A stretch of 64,000 nucleotides of DNA from Adiantum capillus-veneris (GCA_014529385.2 CM043964.1:2210997-2274996); one strand, 5' to 3'; shown: positions 20,832-33,163, numbered from the stretch's first letter. The notes: generated by a model not told the origin, from the letters alone. Translations and numbers: made by a program.

Positions 20832-21023
20832 TGAAGGAGTACGAGTGGAAGTGCGACGCGAGAGAGAGTGAGAGAAAAAGAGCACGACGATATGGTGAAC
20901 TCGCTCTACTGTAATATGTAGAGCATAGTGAGTTCTTATTAGGTTTTTACAAAAGAATATGTGTACATACCTGGCGGCCCGCCCACTTACCTGGGCGACC
21001 ACATTGGGCTTTATACCCCAACA
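20832..21023 (-). repeat. Copia-1 5' LTR with promoter
   Basis: 192 bp. On the minus strand it begins TGTTGGGGTATAAAGCCC, with a TATA box (TATAAAG) almost at the U3 start. It differs from the other LTR at five positions. Confidence 0.95.
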
Positions 21024-21028
21024 GACTA

Positions 21029-22278
21029 ATCTGGTGGAAATTTTGAAATTTTGAGTTGACCAGTGTGTTCAGAAGGTAGAGTTTACCCTATTTTCACATG
21101 GAAAGTGGAAATTTGACCATATCTTGACAGGATAAGGCCAGATAGACAGAAATTGCCACACATCCTACCCAAAATGTGCCAAGGCATTGTTTTAAGACCA
21201 AAACCATAGGATGGTTGCATGAGTATGATGTGCATGATATATTGAGTGACTGAGGAGGGTTTCATCTCAATTGGGTGAGAAAATTGGGTTCTAAGCAGAC
21301 TTTAGCATTTTTGACTGAAAAGGGCTAAGACAGCTAAAATTGGGGTCTTTTGAAATCCAAACCAAAATCTAAGCATACCACTGGGTTGCTGACATCAAGG
21401 GGAAGGTGTGGAACAAGTCTGGTGTCAAATAGGCCAAAAATACATCCTACGTGTAGGATGTGTTTTGGGTGATCTGGCACTCCAAGTCCATATTTGAGCA
21501 TACCAAAGTGATCAGTACCTCAAGAGGAGTTTGTAATTTGCATTTGAAGCCATTTAGCAAAAAGACATGCTACGCGTAGAATGTCTAATGCATGAAATTG
21601 GAGCCAGAAACTGACTGTAGGCATAGCAGGGTGTTATATAGCCTTAGGCAAGCCTCCTAGTCAATTTTGGTCCAAATTGGAGTTGATTTGACTGATCAGA
21701 CCAACATCAGGCTACTGGAACAGATTTCTAACCAATTGACCAGCTTATAGGTGTCCAAATCAAAAAGTAAAAACAACTGTGGACTCAACACATCAAGGGG
21801 AGTCTATAGTGCAAAAATCCAGTCAAAACAGAGCGGGAGACATCCTAAGCGTAGGATGTCTACTGGAGCTTAGTGAAGAGAAAATTTGATTGAGGTTATA
21901 CAGTGATGTTCCATTTGACTTAAGAGTTCCATAATATCTTTCAGAAGTGAATTTTGACCTTGTTTGACCTTTTGACGGAGCAAAGACTGAATTAAGACTT
22001 TTCATGTAAATTGACCAACATCCAAGGGAAGTACAATTCCAGATTAGCAGACCTAATCCAAACATCATAAGTGTATAAAATACAGTAGTGGTTGAGGTTA
22101 ACTGTCCAGTTATACCAATCATTACTAAAATCACCTCTAGCGGTTAGATGCTTTGATTCGATTGCCGAAATTAAACGCTTGTGTACAGGTATATTCAGCA
22201 GCAAAGCAAGAAGTTGTGCGGAGACTGATCCTTTGCCATGTGAGTGGAAAATTTGTGTAAGTTGCATTGATAAGTTTG
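21029..22278 (+). other. H leader, second segment
   Basis: About 1.25 kb of non-coding leader before H gag. It contains three palindromes and one half copy of the 24-bp family, plus recurring CATCAAGGGGA and ATCAAGGGGAAGG words. No convincing ORF is present on either strand. Confidence 0.6.
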
Positions 22279-24505
22279 ATGAATTTAAGATCAGGAAGAT
22301 ACATTTTTAGAGACCAAAAGGTGACAGGAGATCAGGGTAGCTTAGTGTCCACCGAGGAGAGTGTAGCTCAGGCAAGGCTAGATCCACTAGCACCGATTAT
22401 TGAGGAGGGTAGTGATACTGACACTTCATCCGATAAATCCTTCTTCATGATGGGTAGTCAATAACCATGAGGTTTCACCTATGAAGGACCAATGCCAGGA
22501 GGAAGCACCTCCCTAAATCATTTGAACGATTCCAAGTTCACTGTAATCTTCTTAGAAAAAACAAACTCGAGGGGAGCCCTAGTTTATTCCGACTATCGAG
22601 GACACAAGTGTATTTGTATTGAAGAAAGGCTGGCTTAGAGGCTGGAGATAATTCGAGTCTATGATGATGGAGATAGATTCCGAGACGAAAAGGGGAACCA
22701 CTATCTGATATTTAGTAACCCTGAGGATTACAATAGATATGGAGCGCTTTTTATGTATGATAAGAAAACAACCAGGGTCTCAACCTATAATGAGAATGTG
22801 GGAATTTACAAGCATGAGAGCGAGGGAATAATCTCTTACTTTCGTTGCAAAGAACCCTATCCAAACGAATTAAGCAAAGACAAGGTTCTTTACTTATTCT
22901 CTTATGAAATTGCTATGGGGAAGGATATCATTTTTGTTGATAGGTACGGGTGAGAATACAAACGTATTCTCCCAGAGGAGGTAGAAAAGGCAACAGTTTC
23001 AGAAGCATCAACATATGCACTAGAAGAAGTGCCAACGGCCACCTACACCCCTAGCAAGTTGAAAAATCCATTTTCGGAAGAATATGACGCGACCTCACAT
23101 TCTACCCGACAGCAAACATTCAACAACCAAAACCAACCAGCAACCCAACCATCATTGCAGGCATGGCTTCCACAGAGTGCAACATTAGAACAAGACCGAA
23201 ACCAAGATGGTTATTAAGCCGCACGAGGGCTAAGGGATTTACAAGAACCACCACTCTATTCACGGTATCATGGCGAGAGTAAGCCAAAACTCAAGGGTCA
23301 ACAGAGCCTGTAAGATCACCCATAGAGCGAGTTTGACGAGATGAACCATCTCTTGCAAGAACCGTCAGAAATTATGGCTTAGGAGCACCACTGGGAGAGG
23401 AACCCGCTTACTACCAAAGGCCAGAGGAGGTATATCGATTAGGACGAGGACATCCAATGATGAGATTTGTAGACCATCGTAGAATTAGACTTTCTCAAGT
23501 GCAAAAGTGTGTAAACAAGAAATATACAGGAAACAGAGATCCAAGGGATCATGTAGCAGCCTTTGTGCGTGTAATTAGAGCTGAAGAGGTGTTATACTTC
23601 CCTACCCAAATTGCAGGGTTTGGACTAACCCTAGAGGATGATGCTGCTACTTGGTTTGACTCTGTGGAGCGTAGAAACTTTGAATCTATGGAGAAGGTGT
23701 TTGACGAGTTTATCGAGGAATTCTCACAAAGGGGGATAGCTCATAATACAGTCTCACAAATCCATAAATTCAAACAGAAAGAAGGGGAATTTGTGCGAAA
23801 GGTGGCCCTAAGACTAAAAAGATATGTTAAGTTCTACCCTGTGGAAGAACTGCTAACTTAGTCCAGACTTATGCTTATATTTATTCAAGGACTAAGAAAT
23901 GCAGATCTCCAGGAGGACCTACATATGAAGAGGAGCACGATGTTAAACGAGTTAACTAAGGAGGCTCTTTACCTTGTAGACAATTGTGCGGTCTACAAAG
24001 AGGGGGAGTTCAAGGATCTTGATGACGATTCACCGTCACAACAAAGTGGAAGCAAGTCTTCTAAGACAACACTGAAAAGAGAAGTAGCCGTAATCCAGGA
24101 GTAGCTTGTAGAGGAAGTGCTAAAAACGATTAACATGTACGCCAAACCTCAAGCTAAACAACCAAAATGGTGTGCTATTGAACAAAAATGGACAAACCAT
24201 GGGATGGAGGAATGTTATTATAACAAGGGGTATGTGAGAGAACGACCGTATGCTCCCCAAGCTCAGGTAGCATCTCCTCAACTTCCACCGATGCGTAGAT
24301 ATCAAGTAGGCAACCTACCAGGACCTGTAGGTGTAGAAAGACCACAACCAGTGTTGGGGCAGCAACCACCCCTACCACGATTACGACCACTCGGCATAAG
24401 ATACACACCAACAATAACCGAATCAGAAGAGAAGGCTTTGGTGCCTATGCATACATATTACGAAGATCCCCATGGATATGCTGCAAATCCTGTCTATTAT
24501 CCACC
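22279..24505 (+). pseudogene. H gag, first part (cut by A)
   Basis: Gag appears to start at the ATG at 22279 (MNLRSGRYIF); the gag of A starts with the same M-x-LRSG box. After a stop at 22464 the frame is broken until about 23400. From there to 24505 one frame carries a capsid-type domain (DPRDHVAAFVRVI, TWFDSV, FIEEFSQRG, ERPYAPQAQ), interrupted by TAG at 23859-23861 and 24102-24104. The frame continues into 52516 once element A is removed (YYPP joined to AAQAAGEGRY). Confidence 0.8.
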
Positions 24506-25187
<682 letters not shown>

Positions 25188-25202
25188 TGCCCCCCTTCCT
25201 AA
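25188..25202 (-). promoter_or_regulatory. Polypurine tract of A
   Basis: The minus strand reads TTAGGAAGGGGGGCA next to the 3' LTR, as in A'. Confidence 0.8.
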
Positions 25203-26396
25203 TGTAGATTCCGTCCTCGGAAGCTATTGAGTTGAAGCTTGTTATGTCCATGTTGTAGAGCATCTGGATTTGAATCTGCAAGGCAAAGCCACTGTTTCAG
25301 CAAGCGGAATTATATGGCCATAAATCATGAGGGGAATGTAAAGTACATGTGGAAATGAGTAAATGCAAGATTTATGAAATGTTAGACTGCCATTAAGGAC
25401 AAATAAATTGCACTTTGAGTAACTTGATTAATCAAGAGTTTTGGGCTTATGGGTGAGTCTATCAATTAGTTAGCTATGACTAAGGTTAAAACAACTACTC
25501 TAGTACTAGCTAAGCTAAGAAGATTATCTAAATGCAAGATTCCCTAATTGTGCTTTTCAGCTTTGATTAGCCAACTAGCTCTCACAACTGCAAACAAAAG
25601 CTTGAAGTGTTAACTGTAAGCTTGATGGAAGTCTTTTAAATGTCATTCATTTTTTTAATTTTTTACCTTGGTTCACAATCATTTGATGTGTGTGCTTATT
25701 TTGTATGTCCGGGGCTTTTTGCTTCTCAAAGAAAAGCGCCCACACTGGGAACCTCTAGGGCTTGAGTACCATAGACAATACATGTGAGTGAAGTACCAAA
25801 TCAAGCCAGGATTTCTCTTCCCGCATTAGATTTTTCATTTGTGGCACTTATGTTTTTTGCTTCCATTTCCTTTGTATTCTCACTAGTGTTTTTGTTGTTT
25901 AAGTGAGCAAGCTTCTCTATGCCTTAAACATTCCTAAGGTCTCAAATACTCAGATAATTTTATCAGCTAGGCCTAGTGGTCAAGTAAATGAGTTAACCTA
26001 AAGTCACGGTCTCCTAATCTCAAGGCTCATCCATAAGATTGAACTCTAGTTCCATCAACTTAAGCAAAGACAAATTTATACATCTATAATGGCAGATAAC
26101 AAACATAACTATTGCACTAAAAAAAACCATGAAAAATCATTATTAGCAATTATACATATCCACCAACATAAATCATGGAAAGTAGTACACCTAGAGGTAT
26201 GGAGTTGCTCATTTCGTCAAAGCAGATGTCCTCAGCCATGTGGATGGAAATCCATATAAGTCCTACCTAACACATCCCAAAAACAAGCACTATACCTCTA
26301 GGAGGCATGTCAATGTGAAAAATTTAAAACTCCTAGAAAACAAACTCAAAACACAATCCAGACCCCTAACCTACCTATCTGTCATCCCTTTTAGAA
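25203..26396 (-). other. 3' untranslated region of A
   Basis: About 1.2 kb without a convincing ORF. It is AT-rich, and the part nearest the polypurine tract is conserved with A'. Confidence 0.6.
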
Positions 26397-26822
26397 TCAA
26401 GGAAAGAGGATATTATATAAACCAGGTGGCCACCCTAAGGCTAGGCCTCTATCCTCATCATCTAGATAGACGAAATCATTTTCTGTGAGGCCATAGTCTT
26501 CCTCGGTCTCAATTATTTCTTCTTCATCATCCTCTTGCGCAAGCGTGTTAATCAAGAACCTTGCGATGCGTGGATACTCATCTTGTGCAAAAGAATAAGC
26601 ATGTGCCACTAGAGAAACATTCGCTACTGGGTAGGGATCACTAGTTATCCATAGACGTATCAGCCATTCTAACTCCTCAAAATTTCGCTCACGCGCAAGT
26701 CTCTCTACCAAATCCCATTCGCAAGAAAGTACAGGGTAGCAGATGTGAAACACTTGAGAAAAAGAAAAAGAGTACCTTTCATAAAAAATAGAAGCGCATG
26801 CCTCTGGTGAACTAGCCATCTC
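26397..26822 (-). CDS. A terminal acidic exon of the 3' accessory ORF
   Basis: About 140 codons starting MASSPEACASIFYERY on the minus strand; an acceptor-like TTCTTAG|AG lies just before the ATG (about 26822-26828). It contains CEWDLVERLARERNFEELEWLI, AYSFAQDEYPRIARFLI and an acidic tail (EEEIIETEEDYGLTENDFVYLDDED). Homologous to 1510-1824 in A'. No transmembrane segment. The domain is unknown to me; it may be the last exon of the accessory protein or a separate small ORF. Confidence 0.55.
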   Translation of the reverse strand, partial: EMASSPEACASIFYERYSFSFSQVFHICYPVLSCEWDLVERLARERNFEELEWLIRLWITSDPYPVANVSLVAHAYSFAQDEYPRIARFLINTLAQEDDEEEIIETEEDYGLTENDFVYLDDEDRGLALGWPPGLYNILFP

Positions 26823-27127
26823 TAAGAATACAGATATATTTGGTTAGGTCTTTAAAACATGAGTTGTTTTTGTGTGCTGCTTGATGTGACACGGTGAATT
26901 TAGACTTATGTGTAGGATCTGATAGGGTGCTCTCTCGTTCCTAGCCGCTCTTGCTCTTTTACTTTTTTTTTAATAATCTTTTTTTGTTTGTTTGCTAGAA
27001 CTAGTATAAGGCTTTATATATACATTCCCTAGGATTGGAGATTGAGAGGTCAGGGAGGAAGGTTGAGAGGGAAGCAAGTGAATGATGGATGTCAGCAAAC
27101 ACTCCCCCCTTCCTTGGGTAGATCATA

Positions 27128-27536
27128 CCGTTTGGAATGATGTCGTCACCTTTTGAAACCAATTGTTCCAAGTTGTTATGGGTGAATGCTTTAACCAATA
27201 GTTTTCGATCGCCCTATGTGTCTCATCTAGTTGCAAGGGTGGTAAGGTACTCTCCCATGATTTTATTTGCAACATTGTTGTAGGTGGTGAACCTACAACG
27301 GGAGGTGCAAACTCTTTCTTGCTTGTATGGATATGTACAATGGTAGGTGGAGGTTGTGTCGAAGCTTCTATTTGCGTATAGGAGCTACATGAAGAGCAAG
27401 AAGCTTCATTTGATTTCCCTGTTCCTGAGCTAGGTGGAACAAATCGTTCTTTCTTTGGTACTCAAACTAGCTCTAGAGCGGGTGTGTAACATTCTGTGAT
27501 TTTTTCCTTTCCACGATTTTCAATTTTTTTTGGAGC
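27128..27536 (-). pseudogene. A accessory ORF, C-terminal part of W-P-K exon
   Basis: The minus strand encodes PPSSGTGKSNEASCSSC, a Ser/Thr-rich part, SWESTLPPLQLDE and WFQKVTTSFQT, ending at a donor-like ACG|GTATGATC conserved with A'. It is cut from its upstream part (33169-33690) by insertion of L. Confidence 0.6.
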
Positions 27537-27541
27537 CACAG

Positions 27542-28026
27542 TGTTATAGAATTGATATTTTATCTATTGCAGCTGACAGGTGGCAAGAGCATCAGCAGAT
27601 AATGGATTATGCAGAAGGATGTTACATTTTATGTATATTTGATTATTCAAGTGCTCTTTGTGAGCTTTGGCCAATTATGTCCGGCCGGCCAGTTTGTACT
27701 CACTTTGACCATTCAAGAATCTATAAATTAAATACGTGCAAGAGGGAAATGGTCACTGTTGCACGGGGGGAGATTGCACCCAGTGTTTGCGTTGTTCTTC
27801 TCTCCTCTTCCCTCTTCTCTCTCGCCGTGCCGACGTAGCACTCCGGTATAGGAGGTGCGCCTGCACGCGCTCGTTTATCCTCTTGCGCTCTCAATCTCTC
27901 TCTGTGTTCGCGTATGGCTACGATTCTGTGCTATGGGATTCGTCAGGTATGGAGATTTGCCGATTTATGTGTTATATTGTGTTATCTTGGATGATTTGCA
28001 GGAATGCCACGCCTCCGTCTGTAGCA
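27542..28026 (+). repeat. L 5' LTR
   Basis: 485 bp, TGTTATAGAATTG to CTCCGTCTGTAGCA. A TATA-like CTATAAATTA lies at 27720-27729. The tail contains GAGATTTGCCGATTTATGTG, close to the motif repeated inside the element at 32045-32240. Confidence 0.92.
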
Positions 28027-28027
28027 G

Positions 28028-28039
28028 TGGTATTGGAGT
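28028..28039 (+). promoter_or_regulatory. L primer-binding site (degenerate Met-tRNA type)
   Basis: TGGTATTGGAGT, one base after the LTR; compare TGGTATCAGAGC. It sets the orientation as plus. Confidence 0.55.
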
Positions 28040-28464
28040 TGAGGCTACGTTCCCGAGATTGCAGATTCGGATAACCAAAAGCTAAGTGCTCTCGTTTCCT
28101 TTTGATTTTCAAAATTTATAATTCTATGTCCTTGTTTTACATTATTTTTTATGTTTTTATAAAAATATGGCATTAATTCCTTATTAACTCGTAATTATTG
28201 GAAGATATCTGAATCAAAAAATTGGAATGACAAGTTTATACTACGAGCAAAGTTTACACAATATTAACGTATATATATATATATATATATATATTAATAA
28301 GCACGATAAATATCGTCATAGGATCTGTATAGTAGACGACGAAGAAAAGTAGTAGGAGAAGTAATTGGAGAGTAGAATGAGATTTTGTAGGCCGCGATGA
28401 CTTAAAACCAAGACCACCCCGATTAGGGGCTTGATTGAGATTGTACGGAGAAGAGAGAAGTCTC

Positions 28465-28725
28465 TTTTTGGGACAGCTTGAAGAACTCCGTCTCCAGCTC
28501 AAAGAATTGGGTGCTATAGAGGCTTAGTGCCATTGTCTCCGAACTTGACAGTGCCAAGGCACAACTTCTTTTTATTCACCATTCTCACCCTTCCTCAGAG
28601 ACTTTGAGTAAGACGAAGGCCCATACAGACTCTATGTATGGCAAACTTGCGAAGGTTCTTAATCTGTTTCAGCTCGATATCATGATCACTGGCGGAATCA
28701 GACCTACGCAGTGGGTTCTTTTTTT
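28465..28725 (+). pseudogene. Possible captured coiled-coil coding fragment in L
   Basis: One frame reads GQLEELRLQLKELGAIEA; after a one-base shift the next reads LSAIVSELDSAKAQLLF, then MYGKLAKVLNLFQLDIMITGG. The heptad-like Leu spacing and codon-like continuity suggest a decayed exon. I do not recognise the gene and the call may be wrong. Confidence 0.25.
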
Positions 28726-29367
28726 TTACTTTCGTTCCTTTGCTAGAGACCAGTGGGCTGCTTTCCCATAGTACACACACCCTAACTGCATGCAATCCTG
28801 AGAGAACTACGAGTATTGTGTACCTACACACACTTTACGTTTACATCCTCAAATTCTGCATATGCGACCAGCACCCTCAATTGAGCCGGCTTCTCTCTAC
28901 CACACACACACACACACACACAAGCGGTAGTTGGCCAGTTCCCTCTGCAGTCTAGCTCGCTTCTCGTTTTTTTTTCTTCTCTTACAATTGCACACACATA
29001 ACACACACACAACACCGTGCGTGCATGGCACGGGCACTCAGAGACCAGCGGCTCCTCAATCTCTCTCTCACTCAGCCGCCCACCGCAACTGCAGTATGTA
29101 GTAGTATTGCACTTGCACCGCTGCATGCAAAGGCATTTTGCATGGCCTAGAAACCAGAAGCCCGTTTGTTTTCACCTCCCTCCATAAATTCAGTAGCATC
29201 GCTAGTAAAAAAGATCAATGGTGCACCGTCAAGTAGCCACCCATTGTATCGGCTGCCATGCAGCGAATCGCTGCACTCTCAGCCCCTCGACCAAGCCGTT
29301 TCTGCTTTTTGACCTACTCAAATGAGTTATCCCCAGCACCTCTCACTACAGGGACCATCAAATAAAT

Positions 29368-29415
<48 letters not shown>

Positions 29416-30408
29416 AACATGCAACTCGCTCGCTCTATCTCTCTCTCAGTTGCCGCCAACCTTTGGGCCTGCATGGCGTCAACCACCGAGAAATCAATGG
29501 CGGCTGTAGTTTTGAGGACCTCGTGGTGCCCACAACTCTATCTCCACCTCACTTCGACTTCGCACACCCGCCTTCACTTCTACCACACCCCACTCCCAAT
29601 ACTGAACGCTAACCATTGCCCACCACTTTTGGTGTTATGCATGGCGCCAAACAATGGACCCAGCCCCTGCGGACAGGCATCTCTCCTCTTGCGGCCTCTG
29701 TAGCCAGCCCTTTGAATGTCATCCTCCTGAGTTGTTGACCACCTCGTCCTCCTGATCAAGCTCCCTCGCTCACTTGCAGTTGCCTCTTTTGCAGCGCTGC
29801 GTCCTCCACTTTCTCTTGCGCTCGTGAGCCCTTCATGGAATACTACAACACCACACGAACACCAGCAATTCAAGCAGGTGAGCTGAGAAGGATGCACGCC
29901 AGTAAAGCTGAGAAGGATGCAGCCTCTTCGTATGGCCTCTTTGAACGTGTCAAAAGTGGAGCCTGAAGGGAGAGAGGATGGAAGCAAAGACATTTGGGAA
30001 CACTCCCTCTTCCTATAAATTCCGTTTGCTGCAGAAGCCATAAAATCTCAACTCAACTTCTCAATCTCAAACCAGAATTGTTACAACAGTCTTGACTTGA
30101 TTGCAGAAAAAGAATTAGCATAAACCCCCCAATGAACTAAGAGCAAGCAGTTATCACGTCAATTTCTCCCTTTCTCTCTCTCTTTGTGTTCTAGGTATGC
30201 GCTGGTCTGTGCATGCATGTATGCAGGTAGCCCTGGCGCCCTCTCCCTAAACCTCTTCATGAAGAGCCACTGCAATACCTTCTCAGGCGACGCTCGATGC
30301 AGAGCATCCTTGAACATTGACGAAGCTGGACAGTGCGTACTGCAACACATTCCTGATGATTTTTTATTTTATTTATTTATTTACTTTACTTGATTTTCAT
30401 TTATACCC

Positions 30409-31150
30409 AGGCATTGGATCCTGTTCACACGGATTGTATCAATTTGGCTTTTTGTAAAGTGTTCATATAGCATTTCATTACATTTCTCCATCTCCTCGTG
30501 CACATACAGAGGCGGCTATTGACGTAGCTCTAGCAAGCCCGCCCAACAAAAACTTGCTGCCTGAAATGCTTCACATAATTTTTATAGTTTTGAAGCTGAT
30601 TTTGTATTTTCGCTTTCAGTTTGAGCCATACTTGTAGACATTTATTGTGAAAATTTAACAAATTACAAAAAATAAAAAAATAAAAATGACAGTGTCTCAC
30701 GATCGTCATTCATTGCCTGGAAACGTAGTACTGTTCTCCCTTGCTCTCAGCCATATGGTGGGCAAGCTGCGGACACTCAACGGCATCATCACAACTAGGT
30801 CACAGTGCCCGCTATCAAGTATGCTCAAGCATTGACGATGCTCATGATGATTTTTTCAGTCCTTTGCTTTACGACATTTTATTTTGTACCGAGGAATTAG
30901 ATTAGATCCACAAGGATTTTAATTGTGGTCTTTTTAAGACTGTTAATCTAACATTTCCTTTCATTTCTTTTTCTTCCCTCTTGGTTGCTGGTCGATGACA
31001 TAGACGCATCGAACATTGAGGATTAGATTCACAAGGATTTTCTCACTTTATGTTCTTAGGTAATTTTGGCATTTTAAAGACGATTACGATAACATTTCAT
31101 TTTATTTCTCCCTCTCTTCACAACCCCCCGTCACATCCCTATTGTTATGT
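30409..31150 (+). repeat. Three diverged repeats inside L
   Basis: A pattern of GATTNGATCCACAAGGATTTT, about 40 bp, then TAACATTTCNTTTCATTTCTCC...TC occurs near 30412-30500, 30895-30980 and 31021-31110. Spacing is unequal and divergence high, so it is an old duplication. Confidence 0.5.
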
Positions 31151-32044
31151 TTTGGTAATTGACGTCAATCATGTTACATTTTTGGACAATTACGTAATGT
31201 ATAATAATTCACTATCTGCAATAAAAATAATAGTAATACATTCGAGAACACGCGTCTACCTCGTACCTGCACAACACACAGGGCATGACTCATATATATA
31301 ATTTGGACACTAGTATCATACACTAACCACCCTCACAACTGACGCTTACCTGGAGCACCTTTGCTCATTCTAGTTAAACATGGTCATTGAGTTAATTTTT
31401 TTTTTTAATGAAACTTTAAACCAAAATTAGGTGCTTCACAACTGCCTGAGCACAAGTTGCCATGCAACAACTCGCACTTTATTCTTGTATTTGTTTTTGT
31501 TAGTGGCACTAGTTGATCTATGCTATCTAAAGTCAACATTTTCTTTCCGTTCAGTTGTCTCACCTTTGTCTCGATTGTATACTAATCCCTTTTGTAGTTG
31601 CCATTGCAAGTTCCTGACCAATTATTAACCCCATGCTGAAACATTTTGGATCTATTGGTATACTTTGGTGTAAAACGCGAGTTGCAGCACTTGTACCTCA
31701 TCCATATACCAACAATGGTCTATATATTCAAATACAGTTTACCCTCTAGATATGTACATCAAATATGTCATTCCTCTTTTCATATTTCGTTTCTCTGCAT
31801 TGTGCTCTAACATGAATACTGAGTCACTGCTACTAAGGTCATCACTTCTAATTATATTGAAAGGAAATTTTCTTGAGCTGATTTATCATTAAGCTATGCT
31901 GCTGCTTATATGAGTTAAGGTGCTCTCGAATAGTGAACAAAAATTTGTAAGTACTCTGCTACTCAACTATACTCCAATGTGGTGTCACACAGGTAGTCAA
32001 TGTTTTCTTTTTATGTCTTGCTTGGTCCATTGGTCACATGCACA

Positions 32045-32240
32045 CAGATTCGCCGATTTAGGCAGTGTGTCAATGCTCATCTAGTGCAGATTCGCCGATT
32101 TAGGTAGCACAACAACAAACTACAGATTCACGCTTTTTAAACAATATCCAATGCAGATTCGCCGATTTAGGCAGCATTAGTGCAGATTCGCCGGTTTAGG
32201 CAGCACGTCTTATTGGTGTAGATTCGCCGATTTAGGCAAC
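32045..32240 (+). repeat. Six-copy CAGATTCGCCGATTTAGGCA array in L
   Basis: Copies start at 32045, 32087, 32123 (degenerate), 32154, 32183 and 32219, i.e. spacings of 29-42 bp with unrelated sequence between. It is close to the L polypurine tract and echoes a motif in the L LTR. Confidence 0.85.
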
Positions 32241-32662
32241 ACCAATCACAAAATCATGCTGCAGTGGCTGGCCACCACTGCAACTTGTATGATTTTGTTA
32301 CCCGGGTACATAATAAAAGTGATTTGGATTTGGACTTGTGGAATTAATATTGGATTGGGATTTGGTATCTGATGGTTATTTTATCATGACAGTGTGTATG
32401 TGATGAGACTTGACACTATGAGATTAATGATGAGTGTGACCAATGATATCCTGATTCATCAGGGTATGACATATACTGCTTATTCTAGTGGTATGGGACA
32501 CTAGAATAGGTTGTATGTGGATGACGGCAGGCATAAGCTAATGTTGTTTAGTTTCATAAATTTTTCTTTTATTATGTGATGTTTTTTGACACAACATACT
32601 AATCACTGTTTTTGACAAGTATTGTTTGCATATTTTTATCTTCGCAACTGAGGACAGTCGCT

Positions 32663-32678
32663 TTCCAACGGAGAGGTA
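32663..32678 (+). promoter_or_regulatory. L polypurine tract
   Basis: TTCCAACGGAGAGGTA directly before the 3' LTR; purine-rich but short. Confidence 0.5.
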
Positions 32679-33163
32679 TGTTATAGAATTGATATTTTAT
32701 CTATTGCAGCTCACAGGTGGCAAGAGCATCAACAGATAATGGATTATGCAGAAGGATGTTACATTTTATGTATATTTGATTATTCAAGTGCTCTTTGTGA
32801 GCTTTGGCCAATTATGTCCGGCCGACCAGTTTGTACTCACTTTGACCATTCAAGAATCTATAAATTAAATACGTGCAAGAGGGAAATGGTCACTCTTGCA
32901 CAAGGGGAGATTGTGCCCAGTGTTTGCGTTGTTCTTCTCTCCTCTTCCCTCTTCTCTCTCGCCGTGCCGACGTAGCACTCCGGTATAGGAGGTGCGCCTG
33001 CACACGCTCGTTTATCCTCTTGCTCTCTCAATATCTCTCTCTGTTCACGTATGGCTACGATTCTGTGCTATGGGATTCGTCAAGTATGGAGATTTGCCGA
33101 TTTATGTGTTATATTGTGTTATCTTGGATGATTTGCAGGAATGCCACGCCTCCGTCTGTACCA
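32679..33163 (+). repeat. L 3' LTR
   Basis: 485 bp, ending CTCCGTCTGTACCA, paired with 27542-28026. Confidence 0.92.

Larger units (their letters stand above)
16079..21023 (-). mobile_element. Copia-1: nearly intact Ty1/Copia retrotransposon
   Basis: A 4,945-bp minus-strand element with 192-bp LTRs (16079-16270 and 20832-21023), GACTA target duplications (16074-16078 and 21024-21028) and an initiator-Met primer site. It encodes Gag, protease, integrase, RT and RNase H in Copia order, broken by a single small frameshift. The LTRs differ at five positions by eye (about 2.6%), so it is fairly young. Confidence 0.96.
16047..21861 (+). repeat. Dispersed 24-bp palindrome family in H leader
   Basis: A perfect palindrome made of AGACATCCTACG and its complement lies at 16047-16070. 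Variants occur at about 21442-21463 (CATCCTACGTGTAGGATG), 21564-21587 (CATGCTACGCGTAGAATG) and 21838-21861 (CATCCTAAGCGTAGGATG), and a half copy (CATCCTACCC) at about 21161. Copia-1 is inserted between the first and the rest, so they were originally about 130-280 bp apart. No other copies are obvious in the window. Confidence 0.8.
28040..32663 (+). other. L internal non-coding domain
   Basis: No retroelement protein in six frames. It contains a TA run (28268-28292), a CA run (28902-28921), a TC run (29373-29412), a possible decayed gene fragment (28470-28720), a three-fold diverged repeat (30409-31150) and a six-copy motif array (32045-32240). Confidence 0.75.
27542..33163 (+). mobile_element. 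L: non-autonomous, non-coding LTR element (LARD-like)
   Basis: A 5,622-bp element with 485-bp LTRs (27542-28026 and 32679-33163), CACAG target duplications (27537-27541 and 33164-33168), a degenerate initiator-Met primer site and a purine tract. The ~4.65-kb interior has no gag or pol in any frame. By structure it is a large retrotransposon derivative that must be mobilised by another element. The LTRs differ at about 15 positions (about 3%). Confidence 0.9.

Noticed and set aside
27542-27546. L starting one base earlier with CCACA as target duplication
   Set aside because: CACAG with TG...CA ends (TGTTATAG to CTGTACCA) satisfies both LTRs and the primer-site spacing; the CCACA solution leaves non-TG/CA ends.
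29322-30041. Host gene in the L interior (frames of 94-153 codons on both strands)
   Set aside because: Composition is low-complexity or shadowing between strands, no recognisable domain, and it lies inside a non-coding LTR element.
32045-32240. Regularly spaced repeats resembling a small CRISPR array
   Set aside because: Spacing is irregular (29-42 bp), copies degenerate, and the array lies inside a eukaryotic LTR element.
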